In this document: positions 33,052 through 41,286 of the stretch, piece after piece
How the letters are laid out: each line of letters begins with the position of its first letter
Position numbering within the stretch: the first letter of the stretch is position 1
Assembly: GCA_030425745.1 (NCBI GenBank)
Contig: JAUHZW010000001.1
Span: forward strand, 1-49,912
Source: Actinomycetes bacterium
GTDB lineage: Bacteria > Actinomycetota > Actinomycetes > S36-B12
DNA length: 49,912 nucleotides
Reading direction: 5' to 3'
Translations under genes and position numbers: made by a program
Notes under the pieces: model-generated
The model's database searches: none
What the model was told of the DNA's origin: nothing
What the model saw: the letters and a program-made list of their open reading frames with translations, nothing else

Positions 33052-33981
33052 GTGGCGTCGTCGAGCATGATCCGCGCCGCCGGTGTGGTGCTGCTGCGCG
33101 ACACGGACGAGGGGCAGGAGTTCGTCCTCGTGCATCGGCCCGGGCGACAGGACTGGTCGCTGCCCAAGGGCAAACTGGATGCGGGCGAGCACGTGCTGTC
33201 TGCGGCACTGCGTGAGTGCGACGAGGAGACCGGCTACTGGCCGTTGCTGCAGGCACCGCTGCCCCTGCAGTCGTACAGCGTGGACGGGCGCCCGAAGGTC
33301 GTGCACTACTGGAAGGCGAGGGTCCGCGAGGAGAACGGTTTCGCCCCGGATGATGAAGTCGACGAGGTGCTGTGGCTGCCCGTGACCGAGGCTCCGCATC
33401 GGCTGACGTATCCGTCGGAGGTGGACCTCGTCGCACGGGCCGCCCTGCTGCCCGACACCTCGCCGTTGATCCTGCTGAGACACACCAAGGCGCTCAAGCG
33501 CTCTGACTTCGACGGCAAGGTCGATGCGGAACGTCCGCTGAGCGGGCAGGGGCGATCGCAGTCGAAGGCCCTGGTGCCGATCCTGGACGCCTTCGGGGTG
33601 ACGGAGGTGCGGTCGAGCCCGTCCCGACGGTGCCACGACACCGTCGCCCGATTCGCGAAGAGCATCGACGCGACGGTGGCGACCGAGACCGTGCTGACCG
33701 AGGAGGCGCACCGCGAGGACCCGGCGGCGGCGGATGCCCGGATCGCGGAACTGACCCAGCAGGCGGCTGCGACCGTGGTGTGCTCGCACCGACCGGTGCT
33801 GGCGACGGTCATCGGGGCGGCTGCGCGTGCCCTCGGGGTCGACCCGGCGGAGGAGCGGTGGCGCGACGTGCTCGACCCGCGCCTGTCTCCCGGTGGGTTC
33901 ATCGTGTTCCATCGCGACGTGGCGCCGGATGGGAGCCTGCGGGCCGTCGAGATCGAACGCCACGTCATCCCCAAACCCTGA
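33052..33981 (+). CDS. mutT1: NUDIX hydrolase fused to histidine phosphatase (MutT1 type)
   Basis: The 309-residue protein begins with a NUDIX domain whose box is GKLDAGEHVLSAALRECDEE (followed by TGY), then a histidine-phosphatase domain with LILLRHTKALKR, the branch SSPSRRCHDT and CSHRPVL. This two-domain layout is that of mycobacterial MutT1 (Rv2985), which degrades 8-oxo-dGTP and diadenosine polyphosphates, and which also lies next to ppk. GTG 33052 is used; ATG 33067 is an alternative start. The stop at 33981 is followed within three bases by a tandem-repeat array. Confidence 0.92.
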   Translation: MASSSMIRAAGVVLLRDTDEGQEFVLVHRPGRQDWSLPKGKLDAGEHVLSAALRECDEETGYWPLLQAPLPLQSYSVDGRPKVVHYWKARVREENGFAPDDEVDEVLWLPVTEAPHRLTYPSEVDLVARAALLPDTSPLILLRHTKALKRSDFDGKVDAERPLSGQGRSQSKALVPILDAFGVTEVRSSPSRRCHDTVARFAKSIDATVATETVLTEEAHREDPAAADARIAELTQQAAATVVCSHRPVLATVIGAAARALGVDPAEERWRDVLDPRLSPGGFIVFHRDVAPDGSLRAVEIERHVIPKP

Positions 33982-33984
33982 CCG

Positions 33985-34088
33985 CGAACGGCTACGCGGC
34001 GCACGAACGGCTACGCGGCGCACGAACGGCTACGCGGCGCACGAACGGCTACGCGGCGCACGAACGGCTACGCGGCGCACGAACGGCC
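33985..34088. repeat. Tandem repeat array B, 19-bp period, five copies plus a partial
   Basis: Five identical copies of CGAACGGCTACGCGGCGCA begin at 33985, 34004, 34023, 34042 and 34061, followed by nine bases of a sixth at 34080. There are no spacers. Nineteen is not a multiple of three, so the array is not a coding repeat. Its unit matches the reverse complement of the array C unit at 14 of 19 positions. The remaining bases up to 34164 hold the start region of the DUF559 gene. Confidence 0.95.
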
Positions 34089-34164
34089 TGTGGACAGCGA
34101 TGCGCCGTCCACAGGCCAGCGATTGCCTCTGGTCAAGGCGCACTCTCGGCCCTGTTATGACGGG

Positions 34165-35025
34165 ATGGAAATTCTTCATTCACATCGCGATGGAACAGCC
34201 GTCGGCCGCATCCCCGTGGGCGCAGAGGGCTGGACTACACCTGCTCGCGGGATTCGAGTGTCCGGCGAACGTGCGCTCACTCACGCGCTGACCACGCGCG
34301 CGCTGATAGAAGCGGCGGGGCGCCCCGCTTTCGCGTGCGATCTGACCGCAGCGCATCTCTGGTCCATGGTGGTGCCCAGTGGCTTCGGCCTGGAGGTCGA
34401 TGCTCAGGCGTGCGCAGTTGCCACCGTCCGCAATGGCAACCGACTGCAGTCTCGGGGCACGCGCGGACGCCGACTGGAACTCCCTGACGATCACGTCACC
34501 CTCCTAGATGGAATCCCCATCACCACGCCGGCCCGCACGTGGGTCGATTGTGCAGCTCTCGTCAGATGGGCCGACGTTGTCGCCATGGGTGATGCCCTCT
34601 GCCGTGCGGGACTCGCCAGTGCCCAGGATCTGGCAGCGATGACGGTCTGGGCCAAGGGCCGACGGGGCGTGCGGCTTGCCCGCAAAGCCCTTGAGATCCT
34701 TGACTCACGTGCTGAGTCCCCGGCGGAATCGTGGGTCCGCGCCTTCCTGCACATAGCTGGCATCGCGATGCCCGAGTGCAATCCCACTGTCACGATCGGA
34801 GGGAATCGGTTCCGCTTGGACATGGCCTGGCTCCGCGAGCGTGTGGCGCTCGAGTACGACGGAGTCGACTTCCACGGACCCGACCGCCACGCCTACGACC
34901 AGTGGCGGCGCAGGCTCCTGCGCGATGCTGGCTGGGTCATCATCGTGGTCACGAAGGAAGACTTATCGGACTTTGGAAGGGTCGTAGAAAAGCTCGATTG
35001 GCTGTTGCGCGAGCGTGCGGCATAG
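34165..35025 (+). CDS. DUF559-type endonuclease-like protein (Vsr-like fold)
   Basis: From ATG 34165 the protein has 286 residues. The N-terminal two thirds are alpha/beta and contain ALTTRALIEAAG and TPARTWVDCAAL, as in AbiEi-like/DUF559 proteins. The C-terminal 90 residues carry the PD-(D/E)XK-like pattern: SPAESWVRAFL, RFRLDMAWLRERVALEYDG, DFHGPDRHAYDQWRRRLL and GWVIIVVTKEDL. The Glu, Asp and EYDG residues are all present, so the fold is probably intact. The 5' part is visibly more AT-rich than its neighbours, which suggests transfer. The gene is framed by inverted 19-bp repeat arrays, and its TAG directly touches array C. The role is unknown. Confidence 0.8.
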   Translation: MEILHSHRDGTAVGRIPVGAEGWTTPARGIRVSGERALTHALTTRALIEAAGRPAFACDLTAAHLWSMVVPSGFGLEVDAQACAVATVRNGNRLQSRGTRGRRLELPDDHVTLLDGIPITTPARTWVDCAALVRWADVVAMGDALCRAGLASAQDLAAMTVWAKGRRGVRLARKALEILDSRAESPAESWVRAFLHIAGIAMPECNPTVTIGGNRFRLDMAWLRERVALEYDGVDFHGPDRHAYDQWRRRLLRDAGWVIIVVTKEDLSDFGRVVEKLDWLLRERAA

Positions 35026-35120
35026 CGCGCCCCGCAGCCACTCGCGCGCCCCGCAGCCACTCGCGCGCCCCGCAGCCACTCGCGCGCCCCGCAGCCACTC
35101 GCGCGCCCCGCAGCCACTCG
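35026..35120. repeat. Tandem repeat array C, 19-bp period, five copies, inverted relative to array B
   Basis: Five identical copies of CGCGCCCCGCAGCCACTCG run from 35026 to 35120, beginning at the base after the DUF559 stop codon. The reverse complement, CGAGTGGCTGCGGGGCGCG, agrees with the array B unit at 14 of 19 positions. The array ends 24 bp before the end of glgC and may also act as the border between the two convergent genes. Confidence 0.95.
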
Positions 35121-35144
35121 GCGAGAGGGTGAGGGGACGGGGGG

Positions 35145-36368
35145 TCAGGGTTGGGCGGTGACGCCCTTGCCCAGGCAGACCACGCCGCCGTCGCTCACCG
35201 TGTACAGCTCCCGGTCGCGATCCAGATCCACGCCGATCTGCGCACCGTCCGGGACCTCCACGTTCTTGTCCAGGATCGCGTGCCGCACCACCGCATTGCG
35301 GCCGATCTTCACGCCCGGCATGATCACGCTGCCCTCGACGTACGCGCCCGCATCGACGAACACGTTGCTCGCCAGCACCGATGTGCGCACGTGCGCCCCC
35401 GACACGATCGTGCCGGCGCCCACCATCGACTCGTGGGCGTTGCCGCCCTCGACGAACTTCGCCGGCGGGAGCGGCGGCAGGTTCGACAGGATCGGCCAGC
35501 GCCGGTTGTAGAGATTGAAGATCGGGTGCACTGACACCAGGTCCATGTGCGCATCGTGGTAGCTGTCGAGGGTACCGACGTCACGCCAGTAGCCGGCGTC
35601 GCGCTCGGTCGCACCGGGGACGACGTTCGCCGCGAAGTCGTACACCTCGGCGACGCCCTGCTCGGTCAGCATCGGGATGATGTTGCCGCCCATGTCATGC
35701 ACCGACGCGGGGTCGGCCGCATCCGCCATGAGTGCCTCGAGCAGCACGTCCGTGCTGAACACGTAGTTGCCCATGGACACATAGCAGTGCTCGTCGTCAC
35801 CGGGAATGGTCGGCGGATCCGCCGGCTTCTCCAGGAACTGGGAGATCTTCCGGCCATCCGGCGCGGCCTGGATCACGCCGAACTGATGCGAGATCGACTT
35901 CGGCATCCGGATGCCCGCCACCGTGACTCCGGCACCGCTGTCGATGTGCGCCTGGATCATCTGCATCGGATCCATGCGGTACACGTGGTCGGCGCCGAAG
36001 ACGACGACGTAGTCCGGCTGCTCGTCGTACACGAGGTTCAGGCTCTGGAAGATCGCATCGGCACTGCCCGTGTACCAGCGCGGCCCGAGGCGCTGCTGAG
36101 CCGGAACCGGGGTCACGTAGTCACCGAGCAGGGTCGGCATCCGCCACGTCTGCGTGATGTGACGGTCCAGACTGTGCGACTTGTACTGGGTCAGCACACA
36201 GACGCGCCGCAGGCCCGCGTTGATGAGGTTCGACAGGACGAAGTCGACAAGGCGGTAGGAGCCGCCGAAGGGGACGGCAGGCTTGGCCCGATCCGCCGTC
36301 AGCGGCATGAGCCGCTTGCCTTCACCCCCGGCAAGGACCATCGACAGCACGTGCGGATCGCTGCTCAC
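35145..36368 (-). CDS. glgC: Glucose-1-phosphate adenylyltransferase
   Basis: The protein has the nucleotidyltransferase loop MVLAGGEGKRLMPLTADRAK with AVPFGGSYRLVDF, the catalytic VVFGADHVYRMD, YWRDVGTLDSYHDA, and a C-terminal left-handed beta-helix of hexapeptide repeats (VFVDAGAYVEGSVIMPGVKI). It makes ADP-glucose for glycogen or maltose-1-phosphate synthesis. I place the start at GTG 36368 (407 residues) because TAGGGT (36381..36376) ends seven bases before it; the more upstream GTG 36377 overlaps that box. It is divergent from glgA, as in Rv1213/Rv1212c. Confidence 0.94.
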   Translation of the reverse strand: MSSDPHVLSMVLAGGEGKRLMPLTADRAKPAVPFGGSYRLVDFVLSNLINAGLRRVCVLTQYKSHSLDRHITQTWRMPTLLGDYVTPVPAQQRLGPRWYTGSADAIFQSLNLVYDEQPDYVVVFGADHVYRMDPMQMIQAHIDSGAGVTVAGIRMPKSISHQFGVIQAAPDGRKISQFLEKPADPPTIPGDDEHCYVSMGNYVFSTDVLLEALMADAADPASVHDMGGNIIPMLTEQGVAEVYDFAANVVPGATERDAGYWRDVGTLDSYHDAHMDLVSVHPIFNLYNRRWPILSNLPPLPPAKFVEGGNAHESMVGAGTIVSGAHVRTSVLASNVFVDAGAYVEGSVIMPGVKIGRNAVVRHAILDKNVEVPDGAQIGVDLDRDRELYTVSDGGVVCLGKGVTAQP

Positions 36369-36433
36369 ACTGCGCACCCTAGCCGCCCCACCGTGCGCAC
36401 GTAGGGCCTTGAGGTGAACGCTAGGCTCCGTTT
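36369..36433. promoter_or_regulatory. Divergent leaderless promoters of glgC and glgA
   Basis: TAGGGT (36381..36376, minus) ends seven bases before the glgC GTG, and TAGGCT (36422-36427, plus) ends six bases before the glgA GTG. Between them, read on the minus strand, GTTCACCTCAA (36419..36409) matches a single PHO-box unit and would overlap the -35 region of glgA. Confidence 0.5.
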
Positions 36434-37591
36434 GTGCGCGTGGGGATGCTGACCAAGGAATGGCCGCCGGACATCTACGGCGGTGCGGGCGTTCATGTCG
36501 AGCACCTCGTCGCTGAACTCCGCCGGAAGATCGAGGTGGACGTCCACTGCTTCGGCGCCCCCCGCACCGACGCTGACGCCCACCCGGTGCCCCCGTCCCT
36601 CACCGACGCCAACCCCGCGATCCAGACCCTCGGCGTCGACCTCGAGATGGTCGCCGCCACCAGCGGAGTCGACCTCCTGCACTCCCACACCTGGTACGCG
36701 AACCTCGCCGGGCACATCGGCGCCCTCCTCCACGGCGTTCCCCACGTCCTGACCGCGCACTCCCTGGAGCCCCTGCGCCCATGGAAGGAGGAGCAGCTCG
36801 GCGGCGGCTACCGCGTCTCCTCGTGGGTCGAGCGAACCGCCTACGAGGGTGCCGCCCGCATCATCGCCGTGAGCCACGGCATGCGCGCTGATGTGCTCTC
36901 CGCCTACCCGGACGTCGACCCGGACAAGGTCGACGTCGTGCACAACGGCATCGACACCACGGTCTACCGACCCGACCCGGACACCTCGGCCATCGAGGAG
37001 TTCGGCATCCGCCGCCCGTACGCCCTCTTCGTCGGCCGCATCACCCGGCAGAAGGGCATCGTGCATCTCATCAACGCCGCCCGCCGCTTCGACGACGACG
37101 TCCAGCTGGTCCTGTGCGCCTCATCACCGGACACCCCGGAGATCGGCGAGGAGACGGCCGCAGCGGTCGCCCGCCTGCGCGAGGAGCGGGGCGACGACAG
37201 CGTGGTGTGGATCGAGGAGCAGGTGGACCGCACCCGGCTCATCCAGCTCTTCACCCACGCTCTCGTGTTCGCCTGCCCATCGATCTACGAGCCGCTCGGC
37301 ATCGTCAACCTCGAGGCCATGGCATGCGAGACGGCCGTGGTGGCCTCCGCTGTCGGCGGCATCCCCGAGGTCGTGGTCGACGGTGAGACCGGCGTGCTCG
37401 TGCCGTATGACGCCGACGAGCCGCGGGCTTTCGAGCATGCCTTCGCCGACGCCGTGAACTCCGTCGCGGCCGATCCCGAGCGGGCCCGGCTCATGGGTGC
37501 CGCCGGCCGCCTGCGCGCGGTCAGCGAGTTCGGATGGGATGCCATCGCGAACCAGACGATCGCGGTGTACGACGCCGCGCTCCGTACGTGA
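36434..37591 (+). CDS. glgA: Actinobacterial GlgA-type glycosyltransferase (glycogen synthase / GlgM)
   Basis: The 385-residue GT4 enzyme begins VGMLTKEWPPDIYGGAGVHV, the sugar-nucleotide entry loop, then HTWYANLAGHIGALLHGVPH, AVSHGMRADVL, LFVGRITRQKGIVHL and CPSIYEPLGIVNLEAMACE with the catalytic Glu pair. In mycobacteria the orthologue (Rv1212c, GlgM) mainly makes alpha-maltose-1-phosphate from ADP-glucose and glucose-1-phosphate, so that activity is as likely as elongation of glycogen. It pairs with divergent glgC, which supplies ADP-glucose. Its stop overlaps the EamA gene start (GTGA). Confidence 0.93.
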   Translation: MRVGMLTKEWPPDIYGGAGVHVEHLVAELRRKIEVDVHCFGAPRTDADAHPVPPSLTDANPAIQTLGVDLEMVAATSGVDLLHSHTWYANLAGHIGALLHGVPHVLTAHSLEPLRPWKEEQLGGGYRVSSWVERTAYEGAARIIAVSHGMRADVLSAYPDVDPDKVDVVHNGIDTTVYRPDPDTSAIEEFGIRRPYALFVGRITRQKGIVHLINAARRFDDDVQLVLCASSPDTPEIGEETAAAVARLREERGDDSVVWIEEQVDRTRLIQLFTHALVFACPSIYEPLGIVNLEAMACETAVVASAVGGIPEVVVDGETGVLVPYDADEPRAFEHAFADAVNSVAADPERARLMGAAGRLRAVSEFGWDAIANQTIAVYDAALRT

Positions 37592-38550
37592 GCGATCTCG
37601 CTGAGCCGATCCCCGGAGTAGCGCCCGGACGCACCACCCGCCCTCTGCTCGGCTACTCGCTCTACCTGCTGGCGGCGACCCTCTTCGCGATCAACGGCAC
37701 GGTCTCCAAGGCCATCCTGCTCACCGGCATCGACTCCACGTACCTGTCTCAACTGCGCGTCACCCTCGCCTTCGGAATCCTCTTCGTCTTCGTCGCCGTG
37801 ACGCGACCGCGCGCGCTGCGGATCCGCAAGGACGAGGTCTGGATCCTCCTCGCCTACGGCGTCCTCGGCGTGGCCATGACGCAGTACCTGTACTTCCTGG
37901 CCCTGGAGACTCTCCCTGTCGGCATCGCCCTGCTGATCGAGTTCACCGCGCCGATCATGGTGGCCCTGTGGTTCCACTTCGGCCTGCGCCATCAGACACC
38001 ACGCATCGTGTGGCTGGGCCTGGTCATCGCATTGGTCGGTCTGGCGATGGTGGCCGAGATCTGGAAGGGCTTCACGCTCGATCCGCTCGGCGTCGCTGCC
38101 GCCTTCGGCGCAGCGGCCGCCCTCGCGATCTACTTCCTCACCGGCGACGCGCAGGTGCAGCGACCCGAACCACGCGATGCCGTGTCCATGACGATGTGGG
38201 GCTTCGGCGCCGCCACGCTGTTCTGGGTCATCGTCAAACCGTGGTGGACGTTCCCCTGGGACGAGCTGACCGGCAGCGGCCAGCCCCTCGGGGTGGACGG
38301 CCCGGATGTCCCGATCTGGTGGCTCGTCGCCTCCATGGTCATCCTCGGAACCGTCGCGCCGTTCTGGCTGATCGTGATGTCACTGCACCACATCCGTGCG
38401 TCGCAGGCCTCGGTCTTCGGCATGACCGAGCCGCTCATCGCGGCCCTCATCGCATGGCTGGCCCTCGGTGAGGTTCTCTCACCCGTTCAGGTGGTCGGTG
38501 CGTTGGTCGTCCTCACCGGCGTCTACCTCGCCGAGCGCTACCGCACCTGA
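37588..38550 (+). CDS. EamA-family (DMT) transporter
   Basis: From GTG 37588 the protein has 320 residues and ten membrane helices in two EamA repeats. The first runs from LLGYSLYLLAATLFAINGTV to VALVGLAMVAEI-like helices, and the second ends SQASVFGMTEPLIAALIAWL and GVYLAERYRT. Such proteins export or exchange amino acids, nucleosides or sugar derivatives; the substrate is unknown. It is coupled to glgA by a GTGA overlap, and its last 72 bp overlap the end of the convergent CoA-transferase gene, so the 3' ends are read on both strands. Confidence 0.88.
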   Translation: MSDLAEPIPGVAPGRTTRPLLGYSLYLLAATLFAINGTVSKAILLTGIDSTYLSQLRVTLAFGILFVFVAVTRPRALRIRKDEVWILLAYGVLGVAMTQYLYFLALETLPVGIALLIEFTAPIMVALWFHFGLRHQTPRIVWLGLVIALVGLAMVAEIWKGFTLDPLGVAAAFGAAAALAIYFLTGDAQVQRPEPRDAVSMTMWGFGAATLFWVIVKPWWTFPWDELTGSGQPLGVDGPDVPIWWLVASMVILGTVAPFWLIVMSLHHIRASQASVFGMTEPLIAALIAWLALGEVLSPVQVVGALVVLTGVYLAERYRT

Positions 38551-39690
38551 GCGCATCACGGCCGCCACCACCTCCGGGTCGTGCTCACCCAGCGCAGGCA
38601 CGGCCCCATCACCTGCGACACGGCCGTCCACCTGCAACGCCGACGCCAGGACCTCGACCGGACCTGTCGGCGTCTGGCTCTGGATGAACCGGCCCCGCGC
38701 GCGCAGTTGCTCGTGGTTCCACACTCCGTCGAGGTCGTTCACCGATGCATGCGCGATGCGATGGACGACGAGCCGCTGACGCACGTCATCCGCATCCAAC
38801 TGGGCGAGATCCGCGACGATCGCGGCCTCGAGTTCGACCACATGCTCCGTGCGCTGGGGATTGCTGGTGAACCGCGCATCTGCGACGAGCTCGGGATCAC
38901 CCAGAACGTCACGCGCCAGCACGACCCAGTCGGCATCGGTCTGCACGGCGATGAGCACCGAGGATCCGTCTGACAGGGGGAAGGTGCCGTACGGCGCGAT
39001 CAGATGGTGTCGACGTCCGGTGCGCGGAGCCTGACCTCCGCCGTACACGGCGCCGTACAGCGGGGCGGACATCCATTCCGTGAGGCTGTCGAGCATCGAC
39101 ACCTCGACCACACCACCGATGCCCATCCGCTCACGTCGCACCAACGCCGCGAGGATCCCCGACAGGGCGTACATGCCCGCGGCGATGTCGGCCGCGGAGA
39201 AGCCCACCTTGCTCATCTCCTCGTTGCCCGTGACCGAGAAGGCACCCGCCTCGGCCTGCACAGCGAGGTCGTAGGCCTTGTCATCGGAGCGCGGGCCATC
39301 GGGCCCGTACCCCGAGATGGCGCACGCGACGAGAGACGGGTGCCGCTCGACGAGGGCCTCGGGCTCCAGACCGGCACGCCGCGCCGCATCCGGGGCGAGG
39401 TTGTGCAGGAAGACATCGGCCCCGGCGATCAGCGCATCGAGCCGGCCGCGCTCGGTCTTGAGATCCAGCACCACGGACTGCTTGCCGCGATTGGTCCACA
39501 CGAAGTTCACCGACTGCCCGGACATCGCAGCGTCGTAGTGTCGAGCGAGGTCGCCGCGCGGCGGCTCCACCTTGATGACGACGGCCCCGAGATCCGCCAA
39601 CTGCCGTGCTGCGAACGGCGCGGCGACGGCCTGCTCGACCGACACGACGACGATCCCCTCGAGCGGCAGTTCGCGGGTCGTCGATGTCAC
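38479..39690 (-). CDS. CoA-transferase, CaiB/BaiF (family III)
   Basis: The 403-residue protein shows the family III start LEGIVVVSVEQAVAAPFAAR with QLADLGAVVIKVEPPRGDLA, a SVNFVWTNRGKQSVVLDLK block, FLHNLAPDAARRAGL and DIAAGMYALSGILAAL. These enzymes move CoA between carboxylic acids through a mixed-anhydride intermediate on a conserved Asp, which fits the Asp of YDLAVQAEAG. It is divergent from the 515-residue/ThDP enzyme pair with 48 bp between; a CACACT box lies six bases before its GTG. The substrate is unknown. Confidence 0.9.
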   Translation of the reverse strand: MTSTTRELPLEGIVVVSVEQAVAAPFAARQLADLGAVVIKVEPPRGDLARHYDAAMSGQSVNFVWTNRGKQSVVLDLKTERGRLDALIAGADVFLHNLAPDAARRAGLEPEALVERHPSLVACAISGYGPDGPRSDDKAYDLAVQAEAGAFSVTGNEEMSKVGFSAADIAAGMYALSGILAALVRRERMGIGGVVEVSMLDSLTEWMSAPLYGAVYGGGQAPRTGRRHHLIAPYGTFPLSDGSSVLIAVQTDADWVVLARDVLGDPELVADARFTSNPQRTEHVVELEAAIVADLAQLDADDVRQRLVVHRIAHASVNDLDGVWNHEQLRARGRFIQSQTPTGPVEVLASALQVDGRVAGDGAVPALGEHDPEVVAAVMRSGAVALGEVDAGEDDQRTDHLNG

Positions 39691-39738
39691 ATCACCAGTG
39701 TGTCAGGGACGCCGCCGGGTGATTGCTAATCTCCGTCC
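39691..39738. promoter_or_regulatory. Divergent promoters of CoA-transferase and the 515-residue protein
   Basis: On the plus strand TAATCT (39727-39732) ends six bases before ATG 39739. On the minus strand CACACT ends six bases before the GTG at 39690. Shared control of both transcription units from this 48-bp gap is likely. No operator repeat is clear. Confidence 0.45.
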
Positions 39739-41286
39739 ATGGCGGACCCGGTCGGCACTTCAGTGGAGGGCGTCGCCTTCCCCGAGGGCGGCGACGGACG
39801 ACGCAGTACGAGCGCGACCGGCCGCGCGGTCTTCGCCGACTGCGTCCGCAACGTCGACCCCGCCATCGCCGCCCACATCGAGCACACCTCCGACTGGCGC
39901 GACGGCTACATCGGCCCACTGCGCGAGATCTCGCTGGCATCGGCGCTCGACGGCGATGCCGCGCTGGCGGTGTCTCGCGACGGCCTTGCGTCCGCGCATC
40001 GTCGCTTCGTCTTCGCCCGTGACGGCGAGCAGCTGCCCCTGTCGGAGGCGATGCGCCGCTGGACCGCGCCCCGGTTCGGCAGCGTCACCGTTCAGGGTGT
40101 CGCCCAGCGCGAGCAGGAGCTCACCCTGCCCTACAAGGGGCGCCGCCTGTTCGGTGATGACCTCCGCCGTCAGGTGGAGACGTGGATCGCCAAGGGCATC
40201 GCGGAGCCCGGCTTCGGCGAGGCCATCGACCTGCTGATCGCGAACCCGGACTGGATGGACCTGCGCGACGTCGACATCGCCGTGCTGGGCGCGGGCGCGG
40301 AGCTCGCACCGACGCGATCGCTCCTGCGCTGGGGGGCCAAGGTCCATGGGGTCGATCTCCCTCGGCCGGAGATCTGGCAGCGACTCATCGCCACGACCCG
40401 CAACACCGCCGGATCCCTGCGCATCCCCGTCGGACTCGATGCCGAGGGGCAGCCGCCGTTCGTCGTCGGTGGTCAGGTCCATCCCGAGGATGACCTCACC
40501 GTGGCCGACGGAGCCGGAGCAGACCTCCTGCGCCAGACGCCCGAGATCCTCACCTGGCTGCGCGAGATCGACCAGCCGTTTGTCCTCGGCACCTACGCAT
40601 ACGCCGACGGCGCCGCACACGTGCTGCTGTCGATGGCCTCCGAGGCCCTCGTCACCGAGCTCACCTCGTCACGCGATGACATCACCCTCGCCTACCTGGC
40701 CACCCCGACCGACGTGTTCATGGTGCCGCTCGCCGCGGTGGAGGAGTCCCGGCGACGATGGGAGTCCCGCGGCATCGGGGGCCTGTTCCAGACGCCACTG
40801 CGCCTGCTGAAGCAGTTCGAGCCGAACTACCCCCGTACCTACACGGCGGACGATGGTGTGGTGTTCGGACTGAACGACTCGCTCGTGCCGCAGCAGGGTC
40901 CCAACTACGCCCTCGCCAAGCGGCTTCAGCGCTGGCGCGCGCTTGTCGCCCGAGCCGATGGCATTCCGGTGTCGCTCAACCTCGCACCCGCGACCCGGAC
41001 GGCATCGGTCGTCAAGAACCGGGCCCTGTCCGCGGCCTATGCCGGCGCCGGAAGGTTCGGCGTCGAGGTGTTCGAGCCGGCCACCTCGACCACACTCATG
41101 GCCGCGCTGCTGGTGCACGACCTCCGCAACCCGGCGGCCGCCGCCAACCCGGCCACCGAGCTGGCCAATCCGATGGACCTGTTCGCCCAGGCGGCCAACC
41201 ACGGGGGCCTGTGGCGCGCGGCCTACGAACCGCGCAGCGTGCTCGGCATCGCCGCCCTCCTCGGGATGTTCGAGGCGCGGGCCTGA
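39739..41286 (+). CDS. Uncharacterised 515-residue protein with a Rossmann-like motif
   Basis: I do not recognise a characterised family. Residues 178-207 read VDIAVLGAGAELAPTRSLLR and then WGAKVHGVDLPR, a glycine-rich nucleotide- or SAM-binding beta-alpha-beta motif with an acidic residue at the end of the second strand. Other marked segments are NPDWMDLRDVDI, FEPNYPRTYTADDGVVFGLN, LNLAPATRTASVVKNRAL and the C-terminal LANPMDLFAQAANHGGLWRA. No signal or membrane helix is seen. The stop overlaps the ThDP-enzyme start (TGATG), which implies a joint pathway. The start is fixed by a TAATCT box six bases upstream. Confidence 0.8.
   Translation: MADPVGTSVEGVAFPEGGDGRRSTSATGRAVFADCVRNVDPAIAAHIEHTSDWRDGYIGPLREISLASALDGDAALAVSRDGLASAHRRFVFARDGEQLPLSEAMRRWTAPRFGSVTVQGVAQREQELTLPYKGRRLFGDDLRRQVETWIAKGIAEPGFGEAIDLLIANPDWMDLRDVDIAVLGAGAELAPTRSLLRWGAKVHGVDLPRPEIWQRLIATTRNTAGSLRIPVGLDAEGQPPFVVGGQVHPEDDLTVADGAGADLLRQTPEILTWLREIDQPFVLGTYAYADGAAHVLLSMASEALVTELTSSRDDITLAYLATPTDVFMVPLAAVEESRRRWESRGIGGLFQTPLRLLKQFEPNYPRTYTADDGVVFGLNDSLVPQQGPNYALAKRLQRWRALVARADGIPVSLNLAPATRTASVVKNRALSAAYAGAGRFGVEVFEPATSTTLMAALLVHDLRNPAAAANPATELANPMDLFAQAANHGGLWRAAYEPRSVLGIAALLGMFEARA

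Noticed and set aside
34165..35025. The DUF559 gene with its arrays as a classical insertion sequence
   Set aside because: No transposase motif, no terminal inverted repeat of the usual type and no target-site duplication is visible; only the inverted tandem arrays frame it.
33985..35120. The 19-bp arrays as a CRISPR array
   Set aside because: Copies are contiguous with no spacers, too short for CRISPR repeats, and no cas gene is nearby.
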